A stretch of DNA of 64,000 nt from Kalaharituber pfeilii (GCA_015179045.1 WHUZ01000069.1:62001-126000); one strand, 5' to 3'. Positions 1 to 10,490 are shown, numbered from the stretch's first letter. The notes: a model not told the origin generated them from the letters alone. Numbers and translations: made by a program.

Positions 1-39
1 TGGCGAACAGCTGCAAGCGGGGTTACGTGGAAAAAAAAG
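1..39 (+). repeat. LINE-B 3' tail fragment
   Basis: The window opens inside the conserved 3' end of LINE family B: GGCGAACAGCTGCAAG followed by CGGGGTTACGTG and an A run. Equivalent tails occur at 6929, 8650, 11935, 21641, 42950, 58088 and 62680. The 5' part lies outside the window. Confidence 0.7.
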
Positions 40-213
40 GTCACTGCCTGAACGCATTGATTGCACACTGCTTTGAAGGTGAATAACACAGTTCCACGTC
101 CACTAATCACACGAGAAATAAGTTCACTTTTGATAATACTACAGATTGCTTGGCGCCTTCTCATTGACTCTCTGTAGGGCTTCAAAAGCATGCCGCTAAG
201 AATGCCGCATTAG

Positions 214-273
214 TCGCCAGAGCCCATAGGGCGGCACGCGATCGATGATATTAAAAAAAAAAAAAAAAAAAAA
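214..273 (+). mobile_element. LINE-A 3'-tail-only insertion
   Basis: About 60 bp containing only the LINE-A terminal hairpin (AGCCCATAGGGCGGCACGCG) and an A run. It is flanked by the 13-bp target duplication AATGCCGCATTAG at 201-213 and 274-286. No coding sequence is carried. Confidence 0.85.
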
Positions 274-367
274 AATGCCGCATTAGCAGCTTGACAATAG
301 GCCGTATTGCTTGCATTCTCCTTTGTCGTCTTTAGAGAGTTTTCCTGTGTGTATGTATCTCATTCTT

Positions 368-1878
368 TTTTTTTTTTTTTTTTTTTTTATTTCACGTGAC
401 CCCGCTTGCAGCTATCCGCCATCTAAAGGCTTATCTGACTACCTCTTCCCCCGCCACCTCTACAAACGAAAAATTGCCCCCTCCCCGCCCCACCTCCACG
501 AGGCAATAACAATAACTACGTCTTGCTTCCGCCGCCACCTACAAACAAACGGAAATTCACCCCCTCCCTTACACTTTCAGCGACCCGAAAAATTCTCCCA
601 GCACATCCACTGCTTCCCCGTTCTCCTGGCACTCCACCCACTTCTTCTCATCCACATCTTCCCATCTTCCCCATCCTTCCGGATAAGCTACCCCCTCACA
701 CCTAAAAGCTAAGTGATCCGCCGTTTGCCTTTCTCCGCACCCACACCTGCTCCCCTCCCCGGCTTTCCCTATCTTGATCTCCCATTCCTTTCCCATCCCC
801 TTCCCCGTTCTCAGTCGGGTGAACGCAGTCGCTGCTCCCCTGCTCCACCCCATCACTGATCCCTTCCCCGTGCCCCACCTTCCTCCTCTCCGCTGCACGT
901 AGCTTTTTCCACTTCTGGCGCAGCCCCCCCTCGGTCACTATCGATCTCCCTATCTTCGCCGCCGCCTTCTTCGCTTCGACGTCCGCCGCCTCGTTACCGG
1001 CGATGCCGATGTGTGCTTTCACCCACATCAGCTTAACATCTCCCCCCTTCTTTTTCCTCTCCGCTACTGCATCTACTACTCTTTTCAAGCCCCCAGTCCA
1101 TGCTTTTCCTAGCCTCCCTGCCTTCCTCACTGCCGCAATAGCCGCCTATGAGTCCGTCTGGATGATCAGGTTTACCGGTGCTGGTACTGCCTTCTCTACT
1201 CCCATTCTGATCCCCCTCACCTCCCCGTCCCAAACCGTTGCTCCCGTCCCCATCTCCTCTCCTCCCCCGCCATCTCACTTCCAAAAGCCCCCTCCCACTC
1301 TCCCTTTCTCGTTCATGCTACCATCTGTGAAAACCGCGCCCGCCCCTTGTGTTGCCCAGAGGATGGACGCTTCCCACTCCACTCTCCCTCCCCCTTTGCG
1401 TCCTTCTCTCTGTATCTCTTCTACTTCCACCTTCCTGCACTTCCCTCCCCATGACACCTCATCCACCCCCTCCGGCATGACGAAGCTAACTTGGCTCTGC
1501 ATCCTCCCGGTGACCGACTCAAAACCATCCCCTTTCTTCGTCGCCCAGCTCGCGCCCCAGTCCCTCCAGTCTCTTCCTCTCTCCTCCTCCTCTCCTTCCC
1601 CCCGGAAATCGGCAGTCCATACATCACCGTATCCGCTCGGGTCCCCCATGCCCCTCGCCACGAACCTCCCTTGCGCGGCGTCTAAGATCGTTTCTGCGCA
1701 CTCCATACCGGCAATCCAGTTTACTTTCTGTATTGCTGCTCTGTGGACTGCTCCTGTGGCCTTCTTCAGTATCTGGTACTGAACTTTATCCATCTCCTTC
1801 CTCCACTCCTTTTGCCCCCTCCATCCTATCTCTGCCCCCTACATCATCACTGCCCTAAACGATATCTTCGTGCTTCGC
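368..1878 (-). mobile_element. 5'-truncated LINE-B
   Basis: A minus-strand non-LTR retrotransposon remnant. The poly-T run at about 367-388 is the complement of its poly-A tail and is followed by the complement of the LINE-B tail. The 13-bp target duplication GTATCTCATTCTT lies at 355-367 and 1879-1891 and fixes both ends. The 5' truncation falls after the RT, and about 20 bp of unmatched filler sits at the 5' junction (around 1859-1878). Confidence 0.85.
569..1793 (-). pseudogene. LINE-B ORF2 remnant: RNase H and Cys-His C terminus
   Basis: Three overlapping reading frames (1275-1793, 702-1130 and 569-898) together cover the post-RT linker, a ribonuclease H domain and the C-terminal Cys-His knuckle. 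Recognisable blocks are FTDGS (first RNase H acidic residue), LMWVKAHIGIAGNEAAD (last RNase H motif) and CGCGERQTADHLAFRC. In an intact element this part would degrade the RNA strand of the RNA/DNA hybrid during target-primed reverse transcription. At least two frameshifts separate the pieces and the RT is absent, so the copy is dead. The same region recurs in better shape at 6970-8518. Confidence 0.8.
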
Positions 1879-1897
1879 GTATCTCATTCTTATTCTT

Positions 1898-2869
1898 AAC
1901 TTTTTTTTTTTTTTTTTTTTTAATATCATTACTCGCGTGCCGCCCTGGGGGCTATGGCGAGATTAGTTACATGAGATTAGATACATATGAAGGTAGAAGA
2001 AAAGGAATAAGAAAAGATCCTGTGTGTCTCCTATGCCCCTGCCCACTCCAAGATGTCTCTTAGTGGGTCTGTGTCCTTGCTCTTCGGAGGAGTGACCAAG
2101 TCTTGCATGCCTCCTGGCCACTTTCGTTTCCATGTCCTGCATCTAGTGAGCACATGTTCAGTAGTCTCCTCCTCCTCCCCACACCATCGACATTCTGGGC
2201 TGTCTGCTTTCCCGATTTCGTACTGCCATTTCCGTAGTAACTTGCCGCCCAGTATTCCTGTTAGTGTGGCTATGTGTCGACTTCCAAGTCTTGTCAAGGG
2301 ACGGTAGCTGAGCCCTAGCCGGTTTCTCTCTGTGACGCGCTGATGTCTCGAGGTTTGTCGTATCCCATCTTCTGTTATGGTTTCATCTTGGTAGGGGAGG
2401 CATGTGCCTATTTTCGCAGCTGTGTCTGCCTCGGTGTTCCCTTTGACTCCTATATGGGACTTGACCCACATCACTGCAACGTCCCAGTCACCTCGGTCTG
2501 TTCTCACTTTCCAGGCGTCTCTAACCAGTTTTGCCGGTCCTTTGTGGGTGGGCTCTCCCTGGGCGATCTTTAGGAGCTTGGATATCGATACCTTAGAGTC
2601 GGTTATGATCAGGAGTTCCCCAGCTTGATTGCGTAATGCTTCGCTCATGGCAATGAGTTCTGCATCATTGACAGTAGTCTGTTCCCCTAGGTATGTGGAA
2701 GTAGAGGAGTCTTTTGCGTAGGTGCCTAGGCCTGTCTTGTAATCTATCCTGCTCCCGTCAGTGTAGACGGAGTTCCACCCCTCGTCCTCGGCATTGGCTA
2801 TGGCATTCTCGAACTCGAGCTTGTCTGCGTCCGCAGGTGGTGCTGGTAGGATGGCTATGGAAATCATAG
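1898..2869 (-). mobile_element. 5'-truncated LINE-A
   Basis: The poly-T run at 1901-1921 is followed by the complement of the LINE-A tail (ATATCATTACTCGCG, TGCCGCCC, GGGCTATGGCGAG). The body reads on the minus strand up to about 2869, where the segmental duplication begins. I could not find a clean target duplication, possibly because the insertion abuts the LINE-B insertion on its left. Confidence 0.8.
2031..2867 (-). CDS. LINE-A ORF2 C-terminal fragment (RNase H)
   Basis: An open 278-codon minus-strand frame. Residues of roughly 30-170 form an RNase H domain with VYTDGS, the acidic NDAELIAMSEAL helix, LLIITDS and MWVKSHIGVKGNTEAD, which carry the four usual acidic positions. A C-terminal Cys-His knuckle (CRWCGEEEETTEHVLTRC) follows, then an end near LEWAGA that is shared by other LINE-A copies. 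The RT and endonuclease are missing because of 5' truncation, so the apparent Met start is internal to the original polyprotein. It is probably not expressed as a functional enzyme. The same C terminus occurs at 30026, 32776, 54790 and 57654. Confidence 0.8.
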   Translation of the reverse strand: MISIAILPAPPADADKLEFENAIANAEDEGWNSVYTDGSRIDYKTGLGTYAKDSSTSTYLGEQTTVNDAELIAMSEALRNQAGELLIITDSKVSISKLLKIAQGEPTHKGPAKLVRDAWKVRTDRGDWDVAVMWVKSHIGVKGNTEADTAAKIGTCLPYQDETITEDGIRQTSRHQRVTERNRLGLSYRPLTRLGSRHIATLTGILGGKLLRKWQYEIGKADSPECRWCGEEEETTEHVLTRCRTWKRKWPGGMQDLVTPPKSKDTDPLRDILEWAGA

Positions 2870-4137
2870 AACTTGACCTATAGGTAAAAGGATATGCAGT
2901 GCTTTTCTCAATTCAAGTTGAGCAATTGCATTGACAACATTGTTTATATGAAAATTTAAATATTGTGTAAAATGTTCCAAACTCTTTGAAATATCACTTT
3001 GCCTCTCTTTGAACACTTTCACCTATAGTGATATTACCTGATTCAAGCATCGTGATATTCTTATCAGGTTTATTGCAGCTCCTGAACTCAGAATAATGCT
3101 GCAGCAGCAAGATATGCTACGAAAGTATGCAGAATGTGCAGCATTAATTCCTTAAGGACAATAGTGTGTCGTAACTAGAGCTGCATGATTTAAAAATTGG
3201 CCCTTACTCTAGCCTTAGTAGAGATTAGAACAAAAATCTGCGGTGGTGGTAGTAGTGGTAGAGATACATGCTCTGTTAGGTGGTCTGTCTTGGTGCAGAG
3301 AGTAGTTCGTTTGGTGGTGTGGCTTGCTTGTAGTATATTTCAATCTCGTAGAGCCAATATTTAAGAGCCTATGGTGCACGACATTAGTAACTGCCTCTTC
3401 AGATAATTGCAGTTCGGGCAATCGGGGAAAATCCTGTCGCTACTACAGCCTGCAGATTTGTCTCAGCGTTCCCCCATTTCCCTCCCTCCCTCTGAAATAT
3501 CAACCTTCGACCGAACAAGAATTTCCTACAATGGATACACAACATAATTACTTATCCCATTAGAGCCGACAGGGTGGCATACAAGTAATGAAAAATGAAA
3601 AAAGGGACAAAAAAAAAAAGAAAGAAAGAAAGAAAAACGCACAATCCCTCACATAACTGGAGTGGAGTGGATGGACAGGAGTGTCATTAATGTTAATTAT
3701 ATATGATACCTACATGAGTACTTACATGAGTGCCTGGATTGCTAGTTAGACCGCATACCACAGTCTGCTGTGTCCCACTGTGGTAGGCGGCAGCGCCTAA
3801 CTGCTATAACCATGCTGGCACTGGGCTCAAGGAAGTCGCAGGTTACGAGGGTTGTACAGTAAGCGAATACTGGGAATGAAGGTAAGGCTGGAAGGAAGTG
3901 TGATTAGAAATGGGTATTTGGTCAGCCAGCAGTATAAGAGGTGGTGATTTTGTACAGCTCTTCCTTCTCAACATCCAGTTCTTTCCTACACATCTATCAA
4001 GTTCTTCTATTTAATGTTCAGTTCGTTATTCCTGTCTTCAGCGCTCATTTACCTTTGCCTATTCTCCATATAGCTTGCGTTTATATATGTTCTTACTAAT
4101 CATCTTCTACTATATTTAATACATACAAATATCAGTT

Positions 4138-4143
<6 letters not shown>

Positions 4144-4172
<29 letters not shown>

Positions 4173-4209
4173 CACATAACCCCGCTTGTAGCACTTGGCC
4201 ATGGCAGGG
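4144..4209 (-). mobile_element. LINE-B 3'-tail-only insertion in duplication copy 1
   Basis: A poly-T run, then the complement of the LINE-B tail, ending at the complement of CCCTGCCATGGCC. The target duplication TATCAGTTGTTCTT lies at 4130-4143 and 4210-4223. The empty site is visible in copy 2 near 44147-44160, so this insertion postdates the duplication. Confidence 0.9.
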
Positions 4210-4451
4210 TATCAGTTGTTCTTGCCTTGCGTGTATATTTGCTTGCCGGGGGGAGAGAACGACCTCCGAGACCCTCCAAGGGAAGAAAACAGAGACATGC
4301 TATTGCAAACCCTGGAGTGGGTAGACCGATAAATTTCTTAACTATTTAACGTTGGTTTCGCATATCAGGGATTTTTCATTTTTCATTAGCTTATCTTTTC
4401 ACTATTATTTTCCTTATGAGGGACTCATATCTTTCTAATTCACTCTCATGT

Positions 4452-4510
4452 AACTAAACCTCGTCATAGCCCGTAGGGCGGCATACGAGTAATACTATTA
4501 AAAAAAAAAT
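4452..4510 (+). mobile_element. LINE-A 3'-tail insertion (in the duplicated segment)
   Basis: CTCGTCATAGCCCGTAGGGC followed by GGCATACGAGTAATACTATT and A residues. The same tail is present in copy 2 (44393-44445), so it predates the duplication. The outer stem here reads CTCGT with ACGAG instead of CTCGC with GCGAG, which is a paired change. Confidence 0.8.
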
Positions 4511-4751
4511 TGTACATTTGCACTTGCATATACACTCAACGCACCACTATACAGTACAACCCAAAGTATCCTCTTAAGGCAAATTGCCCAGTGACCTCCC
4601 AGCAGAGGACCATAGCTGGTGAGCGATGGTCGGCCGTACCTCCTTACCTGCTCATACTACGTGAATAAACTAGCACCAATGGAAAGATTTCCTTACATGA
4701 ATGAAGTATGAAGCCAATTGTTTTATTCTGACATGCGTAAAAGCATACGTG

Positions 4752-5766
4752 CTAAAAGATGATTGTATTCAATACATGTGCTTTATGGCTCTTATTTATT
4801 GATCCATCACGAAAAAGTAAATAAAACTTCTCATAACCCCCCCGGTTGCCTTGCAAATTTACCTTTTTCTCCCCAGGATGCAATTTCAAGTATTGTTCGG
4901 GCAGTGCCAGGGGTTCAATTGCAACTTCTCCATTCCATCCCAAAGGGTAAATCCTGAACTTTTCATTCTCTCCGCATTCTTTTGCAACTCTTTGCACGTA
5001 TTGGCAATTCACAGTGCCACCTCCACTGCTTGCTTTTGTCCCAGGGCTCAATTCCTTAGGGTCACAGCTCGCGCGCATATACACATTGGGAAAAGCAATT
5101 GACTGGAAGGCGACCGTTCCATCCGGATAGCGCTCTAGCTCGAAAACCTCGTGGGACTTGATGTGAGGAGCAATGCTAACGGAGCCGGCTCCCTCAGCAG
5201 CATGCGTACTGACGTTTTGCCCATCCAATCCAATAAAGTTATTAACATAATAGGATGACATAATCGCAACACGAGGGGGTGGGTGCTCTGGCAGATGTAT
5301 CCACAACGGCCGCAGTTGAGTTTCGGTCTCAGATGAGTGTTCTGAGGTTCTATCACAGGCCTCATCTGAATGTCTCTCTTCATTTAATCCCTCGGTTCCT
5401 ATGTCTGTCACCACAGAAGCGGATTGGCTAGGAGTGAAGAAACATGTTCTTTCCGCCTGGGAGGATCCCAATTCCTGCCATCCATGATATGCAACGCATG
5501 GCTGGTATGGTTTTCGTACCTGCCGCCCGGAGTAATTTCCGGAGTAATTTAGTAACACTGATAGTAAGAACTCAAAAGTTTGGAGCTTGAAGGAACAATA
5601 CCGCATTCACCAACTTGACGAAAATGACGCGTGGGCCTACACCTTCCTGCGTAGCGGAGTGAAACCATTTCCACAAATTCTCTATTGCTGGTTTCATCAT
5701 GAATATGTCTGAAGTTAGGAGATCCTCGTCCCATGACGGTTTGGGAGAGCATGTGTCGCTTGCCAT
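4752..5766 (-). CDS. Beta-trefoil (fascin-like) protein, family copy 1
   Basis: A two-exon minus-strand gene. Exon 1 is 5602-5766 (55 codons from MASDTCSPKPSW). An 82-bp phase-0 intron (GTATTG...GGCAG, 5520-5601) follows, then exon 2 at 4752-5519, giving about 310 residues. Exon 2 resumes at VRKPYQPCVAYHGW. From about residue 170 onward the blocks VFELERYPDGTVAF, NVYMRASCD, GTVNCQYV, GENEKF and VAIEPLALPEQYLKLHP have the spacing of fascin or actin-crosslinking beta-trefoil repeats. That is a fold inference, and no substrate can be named. The N-terminal exon is conserved in all three copies but unrecognised. An extra A in the run near 4812-4815, relative to copy 2, shifts the last codons and extends the C terminus by some 15 residues. 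The intron position is supported by the same phase-0 junction in the copies at 45701 and 60619. Confidence 0.75.
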
Positions 5767-6883
5767 GACAAATGGTTTGTAGTCAAGAGTTGAGAGTGTA
5801 CACTGTTCTGCTATAGATCCAATATTTGCTGCTAATGGAAGTTACAATGAGGGTAAACCAGAGTCGTTGCGAGTTTGCAAACGTTTGTTCTGGTAATGAT
5901 CGCTCAGGCCTCCAGCATGAGGCAACAGATATGCTTACAAAAATATGATGTCATCCTGCTTGAAGCAGATAGCTACGTGATAATTGCAAAGGCCAATAGC
6001 ATTAGTGAGTTTATGTGAAATTCAAAGCCAAGCTCTGAAATAAAACAGGGATACGGATGCATACGTATGTAATATCCAGTAATGCCTTGAGTGAAAAAAT
6101 TTCACTAAGAGTTCAGCCTCCTCTACTCTTTCACTTCTTATACATTGATACCTGACTGCTACCTAGTGCTTGTTAGCAGAACTTGACTGCTGCTTCTTAA
6201 GACCTAGTGCTCTCTCTTGGTGCTTGAGAGCTTATGATGTCTTTTGTGGTGTGATTGACAGCTTGTTCGCTGGCTCATAATTTCTACATTTAAGCTATAT
6301 ATGTCTGCATAACAAAAACTTTCCTAAATTTATTATCTACTCACGTTCAAGTGCTTGCCAAAACTACCCCATCCTTGCAGTAGAAATGTACCCTAGTAAA
6401 ACTTGGTTCGAGTTTCACATGCATTCTTGGAGGAAGGCACTCAATGAATCAAAAGTAAATGAAAAGAAAGTTTGAAAAGTATGTAAATAAATAAATTAAT
6501 GACAAATGAATGAAAAAGTTGTGAACAAGTTACGAAGAAACCAAGAAGCAAATCAACAGTTAATAAAAGAATAAGTTAACAAATGAATAAATAAATATAT
6601 GTATAGTTTCACCTAGAAAAGAAAGTTTGAGGCAGTACCTAGGCATAGATCTAATTGCAACAGTACGTCCAGTTTTATTACAATAAATAAAGCTCAATAA
6701 CTGCGAGTTTGCTTTTGAGCATTTGCTGAAGTGCAATTACAAGAGTGGTTCAAGACTGTAGTCTAGAGAACAAAGTACTTGGGGATGCAGGAAATTACTT
6801 ACTTGTATGCGTACTCACTAGCCGGGGTACTGGTATTGCACTTGTTAGTGATTCTAGCTGAAACATGATGCATCAAACCCGAT
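5767..6883. other. Non-coding flank of trefoil gene 1
   Basis: AT-rich sequence upstream of gene 1 that matches copy 2 (45702-46831). I see no gene, RNA or element here. A stretch at about 6465-6600 is rich in AAATRAATRAA-type simple sequence. Confidence 0.5.
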
Positions 6884-6928
6884 ATCAGTGGAGGCCATGA
6901 TGGAGTCTAGTAAGGCCCAAGAGTGCCT

Positions 6929-6966
6929 TGGCATGGCAGACAGCTGCAAGCGGGGTTACTTGAAAT
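6929..6966 (+). repeat. LINE-B 3' tail fragment
   Basis: CTTGGCATGGCAGACAGCTG, then CAAGCGGGGTTACTTGAAAT and a few A residues. It lies immediately before the LINE-B body that starts near 6970, so one LINE-B tail abuts another truncated copy head to tail. Confidence 0.6.
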
Positions 6967-6969
6967 TAA

Positions 6970-8518
6970 AAATGGCGGAAGAAGATCAGATCCCGCTGGA
7001 GGAGTCGAAGTGGGAGATGATAACTTTCGGAGTGGGGAAAAGGTGGAAGAAGGAGGGGGAGATGCTGAAGTGGCTGGGAGTCATTTTCGACGAGAAGCTG
7101 ACCTTCAGTGCGCATTGGCGAAATAGGCTGAGTAGGGCGAGGAGGCTGGCGGGGGCACTCTCAGGACTGGGAAACCGGGACTGGGGGATGTCACCACGGA
7201 GCTGGCGGCAGGCGTACACAGGGATGGTGAGGGCGGTGGCGATGTGGGGGAGTGAGATCGGGTGGAGAGGCCAGAAGGAGTGGAAGAAGGAGATGGAGCG
7301 ATTACAGCTGCAAGTTTTGAAGAAGGCAGCTGGGGGAGGGAGAGGAGCGGGGGCGGAGGGGGTGAATGCAATATGTGGGGTGGAGGAGGTGGAGGTGGTC
7401 CTGGATGCGGCGCAGGCGCAGGCAATCATCCGGGAGGTGGAGTCACCGTCGGAGCTGGCGGAGCTGTGCACGGCAGACTTTAAAGAAGGTAATGAGGAGG
7501 TAGAAGAAGAGGCGAGAAATTGGAGAGACTGGGAGGTGCAGTGGGCACTGGTGGAGAAGGATGGGTATGAAACGGTGTTGGACCGCTGGCAGGGCCAGTG
7601 GGCACTTTTCTCAGAAGAGGGGGAGGAGATTTCATGGGGAGGAGGATGTGAGGTGGTAGAGGTGGAGACTGCGGAGAGGCTGGGGAGGAAGAAGGGGGGC
7701 CAAGAGGAATGGGAGACCTCGATTGAGGAGGCTGGAAGGGAGAGAGCCGTCTTCTTTTCAGATGGCAGTAAAATCGAGGATAGCAAGGTGGGGGCAGGTG
7801 TGTGGGGGAGGTCGGCAGTGGTGGCGGAGGTGGTGGGAAGAACAGCGACGGTTTTCGACGGGGAGGTGAGGGGAGTGAGAAGAGCACTGGAGAGTGCACC
7901 GGAGGAGGCCCCAGTCCTGATCTGTCTGGATTCGGAAGCCGCTGTCATGGCGATTCAGAAGGCGGGCAGGGAGGGAAAGGGAAAGACGGAGGATGTGAGA
8001 AGGGTGGTGAATGCAGTGGGCCAGTGGCGAGAAGAAAGAGGAAGGGGGGGGATGCGAAACTGTTGTGGGTAAAAGCTCACATCGGAATCGCAGGCAATGA
8101 GAAGGCGGATGAGTGGGCGAAGAAGGGGACGGTGATGCAGGGGAAGGAGGTGGCCACCGGAAGTGGGGTGCGCCAGAGGGTGAAGGCGTGGAGGAAGGAG
8201 AAGAGAGAAGTGGAGGGCTTTGGAGGAGGAAAGGTCATGGAGTGGAGTAGGGTGGCGACATCAAACTTCACTGCATTGCGACTGGAGCGAGGAAGGTGTG
8301 CTAGGTGGTCGAAGAAGCTAGGGGTGGCGGGATCGGATAGGTGCAGGTGTGGGGAGGTGCAAACCGGGGAGCACCTCGCTTTCCGATGCAGAAACCAGAA
8401 GAACCGTCCAGAAGGCTTTGAGAGGTGGGGCGACATGGAAAAGAATTGGAAGAGAAAGGCGGAGAATGGGGAGGAGTATGACGTTTTGGAGAATTTCTTC
8501 GCTGGGGTCAAGTTCTAG
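6970..8518 (+). pseudogene. LINE-B ORF2 fragment: RT thumb, RNase H, Cys-His knuckle
   Basis: One frame runs to 8072 and a second runs to 8518; the only break is a frameshift near the G run at 8041-8051. The protein starts just after the RT palm (WLGVIFDEKLTFSAHWRNR), continues through the thumb (GMSPRSWRQAYTGMVRAVAMWG), and has a linker and an RNase H domain (VFFSDGS, CLDSEAAVMAIQ, LLWVKAHIGIAGNEKAD). It ends with the knuckle CRCGEVQTGEHLAFRC and the C terminus FFAGVKF. The catalytic acidic residues D-E-D-D are all visible across the two frames. With endonuclease and RT missing, the copy cannot mobilise itself. Because the break is in a homopolymer, a sequencing error is possible. Confidence 0.8.
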
Positions 8519-8678
8519 AAGGTAGGAGAATGCGGGGTCAAGTTCCAGAAGCTAGGAGAGCGGGGGCGACGGTGCGTGGGGGCCATGTACGTAGAGAGTT
8601 AGTTTAGCCTGTCTCCGGGCTATGAGGGCTTGCCCAGGGACCCTGCCATGGCCACGTGCTACAAGCGGGGTTATGTGA

Positions 8679-8707
<29 letters not shown>
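6970..8707 (+). mobile_element. 5'-truncated LINE-B, plus strand
   Basis: The best-preserved 3' half of LINE-B. It has coding sequence to 8518, then a 3' UTR with GCCTGTCTCCGGGCTATGAG, the tail CCCTGCCATGGCCACGTG and CAAGCGGGGTTATGTGATT, and a run of about 27 A residues ending at 8707. I found no convincing target duplication. Confidence 0.85.
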
Positions 8708-8709
<2 letters not shown>

Positions 8710-9181
8710 GTGCAAGAGCAACCTCACACTCTATGATGTAGATACTATACTTTAGCTACTGTGAAACTTACCCACCACTGTGGCAAGGGGCAAGGGTTCC
8801 ACTACTACTAGCTGTCACGGCTAAGGTGAAGACTTACCCGCCAAGGGGATAACGCTTACCCTGAAATCGAACATAAGACCAATGCTGACTGACCGGACTG
8901 ATCACCCGTTAGGCTTGGCTGTTGATTCTCGCATTTTTCGTATAGGGTAGTACTACGGAAGTGTGTGTCATTCGAAATGCAGCTTGATGCATACACTCTA
9001 CTTACGAAAGGTTTATTAATATACGCACATGCATTAGTACATTCGTTATCTTTGTCCCGTACTATTTTCGCATGTTTTCGGTTACGTGTGCCTATCACCA
9101 CAGGTATTGGCATTGATAAGGAATCGCCGCAGTACCAGCCAATTATTCATTTGTTGACTAATCATGTATGACTGCGCTGAA

Positions 9182-9192
9182 GTCTATATAAG
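9182..9192 (+). promoter_or_regulatory. LTR TATA box
   Basis: GTCTATATAAGC lies within the LTR and is conserved in the related LTR (minus strand, near 12196-12206). It is likely the core promoter of the retroelement, with transcription starting some tens of bases downstream. Confidence 0.5.
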
Positions 9193-9329
9193 CGCCGGCT
9201 GGCGATAGCATAGTTAGAAGAAATCAAGACACTAGCGGTGTTCTAAGTTTCTCTGAAACCTATCGTTTCCTTTCTACGCCCGTGAATCGCTCCGCTCCGC
9301 TGCGCGCCCACGCCGAGTAGCCGCCCTTC

Positions 9330-9460
9330 CGGTCCGCTGTATCTACACCTCCGTAGCCATTCCGACCCGCCGTATACACACTCCCGTGGCGACTCCGGCA
9401 CCGCCGTATACAAACCTCCGTGGCGACTCCGACCCGCCGTATACACTCGTCCATAGCCGT
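9330..9460 (+). repeat. Short degenerate direct repeats in the LTR
   Basis: Units of about 28-30 bp built on CCGCCGTATACA and CTCCGTGGCGACTCCG repeat roughly four times near the 3' end of the LTR. They look like a local tandem expansion. Confidence 0.55.
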
Positions 9461-9514
9461 AACATCCGGTGCCTTCCAGCGCCCACCGGAGCCGAGCCCC
9501 TCACGCCCGTAACA

Positions 9515-10490
9515 TCTTGCAGCTAATTATACCTATGAGGTCATTATAGGATAGTGTATATTCAGACACAATTCCACTTATTATATTGCTATAAGAAATA
9601 CTAAATTTTGTCAGTATTGCTCTCTATATCATTCTATATAGATGTGTAGGGCAGTAAAACTATTATTCTTACTTCTTCTATCAACTATAATATATGCTAT
9701 CAATATTGACATAGCAAGAAGTTTATCTTATCAACTAATCCTATTAGTTAGATATATACTATTATAGCTGTCAGGGTACTTCTATACCAGCTAATTCTGC
9801 AGCTATATACTATCATTGGTATAGGTATCTATCAGGTCTACTAATTCTATTATCCTACTAGAGGCTGTTATACTTATAAGAGTATTTTTCCTAGCAATTA
9901 ATACTATTAGTCCTGAAATATACTATACTATTCTTGAGGATGTTTTTCTAGTAGCCAACACTCCCAATTATATTACATACTATCATAATTATAAGAGTAG
10001 TCTTATAGTCATTAATTCTATCATGTCTCGTATATGCAGTTGCTTGTTGCAAGTAATAAGAGAGTATATTGGCAGTTTTAGCACTTCCGGCACTTTCAGC
10101 TATTTCAGTGACTGATTTGAGACTACAGAAATCCAGAGCAGCCTTATCTTATCATTATTTAAATTAGCTATCTTCTTCTATAGTCACTTGAGAGTGTGAA
10201 GAGCTATAGTTTAGGATAGTTATATAGTATTTAGTGTATGCTATCCTTTGCTATGCAAGGTGAGGGTAGAATGCTATGCTTTTTCTACATATCATTGAAT
10301 TACAAAAGATGTATATATAGTGTGGCCGTCAAATATCCTCGAAATGTTCAGGCACACCTGCTGTATATTCTGCAATTTACATCATGTTGCTAGCATGCCT
10401 GACGCTGAAGATATTGCATGTGGAAGTTGTACGAGGGGGAGTGCCAAGAGATCAGTTTACTCGGTCACTAATAGGTAAGCAACAGTACTT
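9515..10490. other. AT-rich, TA-dense region without genes
   Basis: A strongly AT-rich stretch with many TATA and CTATTAG-like words and no long reading frame. It follows the LTR at 8813-9464, so it may be the mutated interior of that retroelement. This is inference; I see no recognisable protein. Confidence 0.4.

Larger units (their letters stand above)
2870..6883. repeat. Segmental duplication, copy 1
   Basis: About 4.0 kb matching 43002-46831 in the same orientation, from ACTTGACCTATAGGTAAAA through to ATTCTAGCTGAAACATGATG. Differences are mainly single transitions, a 66-bp LINE-B tail present only here (4144-4209), and a segment of about 118 bp (3840-3957) missing from copy 2. Both copies begin directly beside a LINE. 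It contains trefoil gene 1, and apart from that gene and the tails I see no other convincing coding sequence. Confidence 0.9.
8813..9464 (+). repeat. LTR of an LTR retrotransposon, plus orientation
   Basis: Starts TGTCACGGCTAAGG and ends TAGCCGTAACA, so the ends are imperfect inverted repeats of the TG...CA type. It shares several blocks with the minus-orientation LTR at 12040-12685: ACGGCTAAGGT near the start, GGAAGTGTGTGT, GCACATGCAT, AGTCTATATAA (TATA box at about 9182), AAATCAAGACAC and GTGTTCTAAGT. I found no matching 5-bp flank, so it may be a degraded solo LTR or the left end of an element whose interior is lost. Confidence 0.7.

Noticed and set aside
311..712. Frame with a run of Phe residues resembling a membrane segment
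   Set aside because: The Phe run is the translated poly-T of a LINE tail. Similar artefacts occur at 15218, 20567, 21218, 42576, 47366 and 62538.
1003..1782. 259-codon plus-strand frame rich in Pro, Ser and Leu
   Set aside because: It is the antisense of the LINE-B ORF2 remnant; GC-rich coding DNA often leaves its opposite strand open. The same shadow occurs at 41500-41952.
6986..7948. 320-codon minus-strand Ser/Pro-rich frame
   Set aside because: Antisense of the LINE-B ORF2 at 6970-8518, where RNase H motifs are on the plus strand.
9243..9454. Arg/Gly-rich short frames on the minus strand
   Set aside because: They read through short GC-rich direct repeats inside an LTR.
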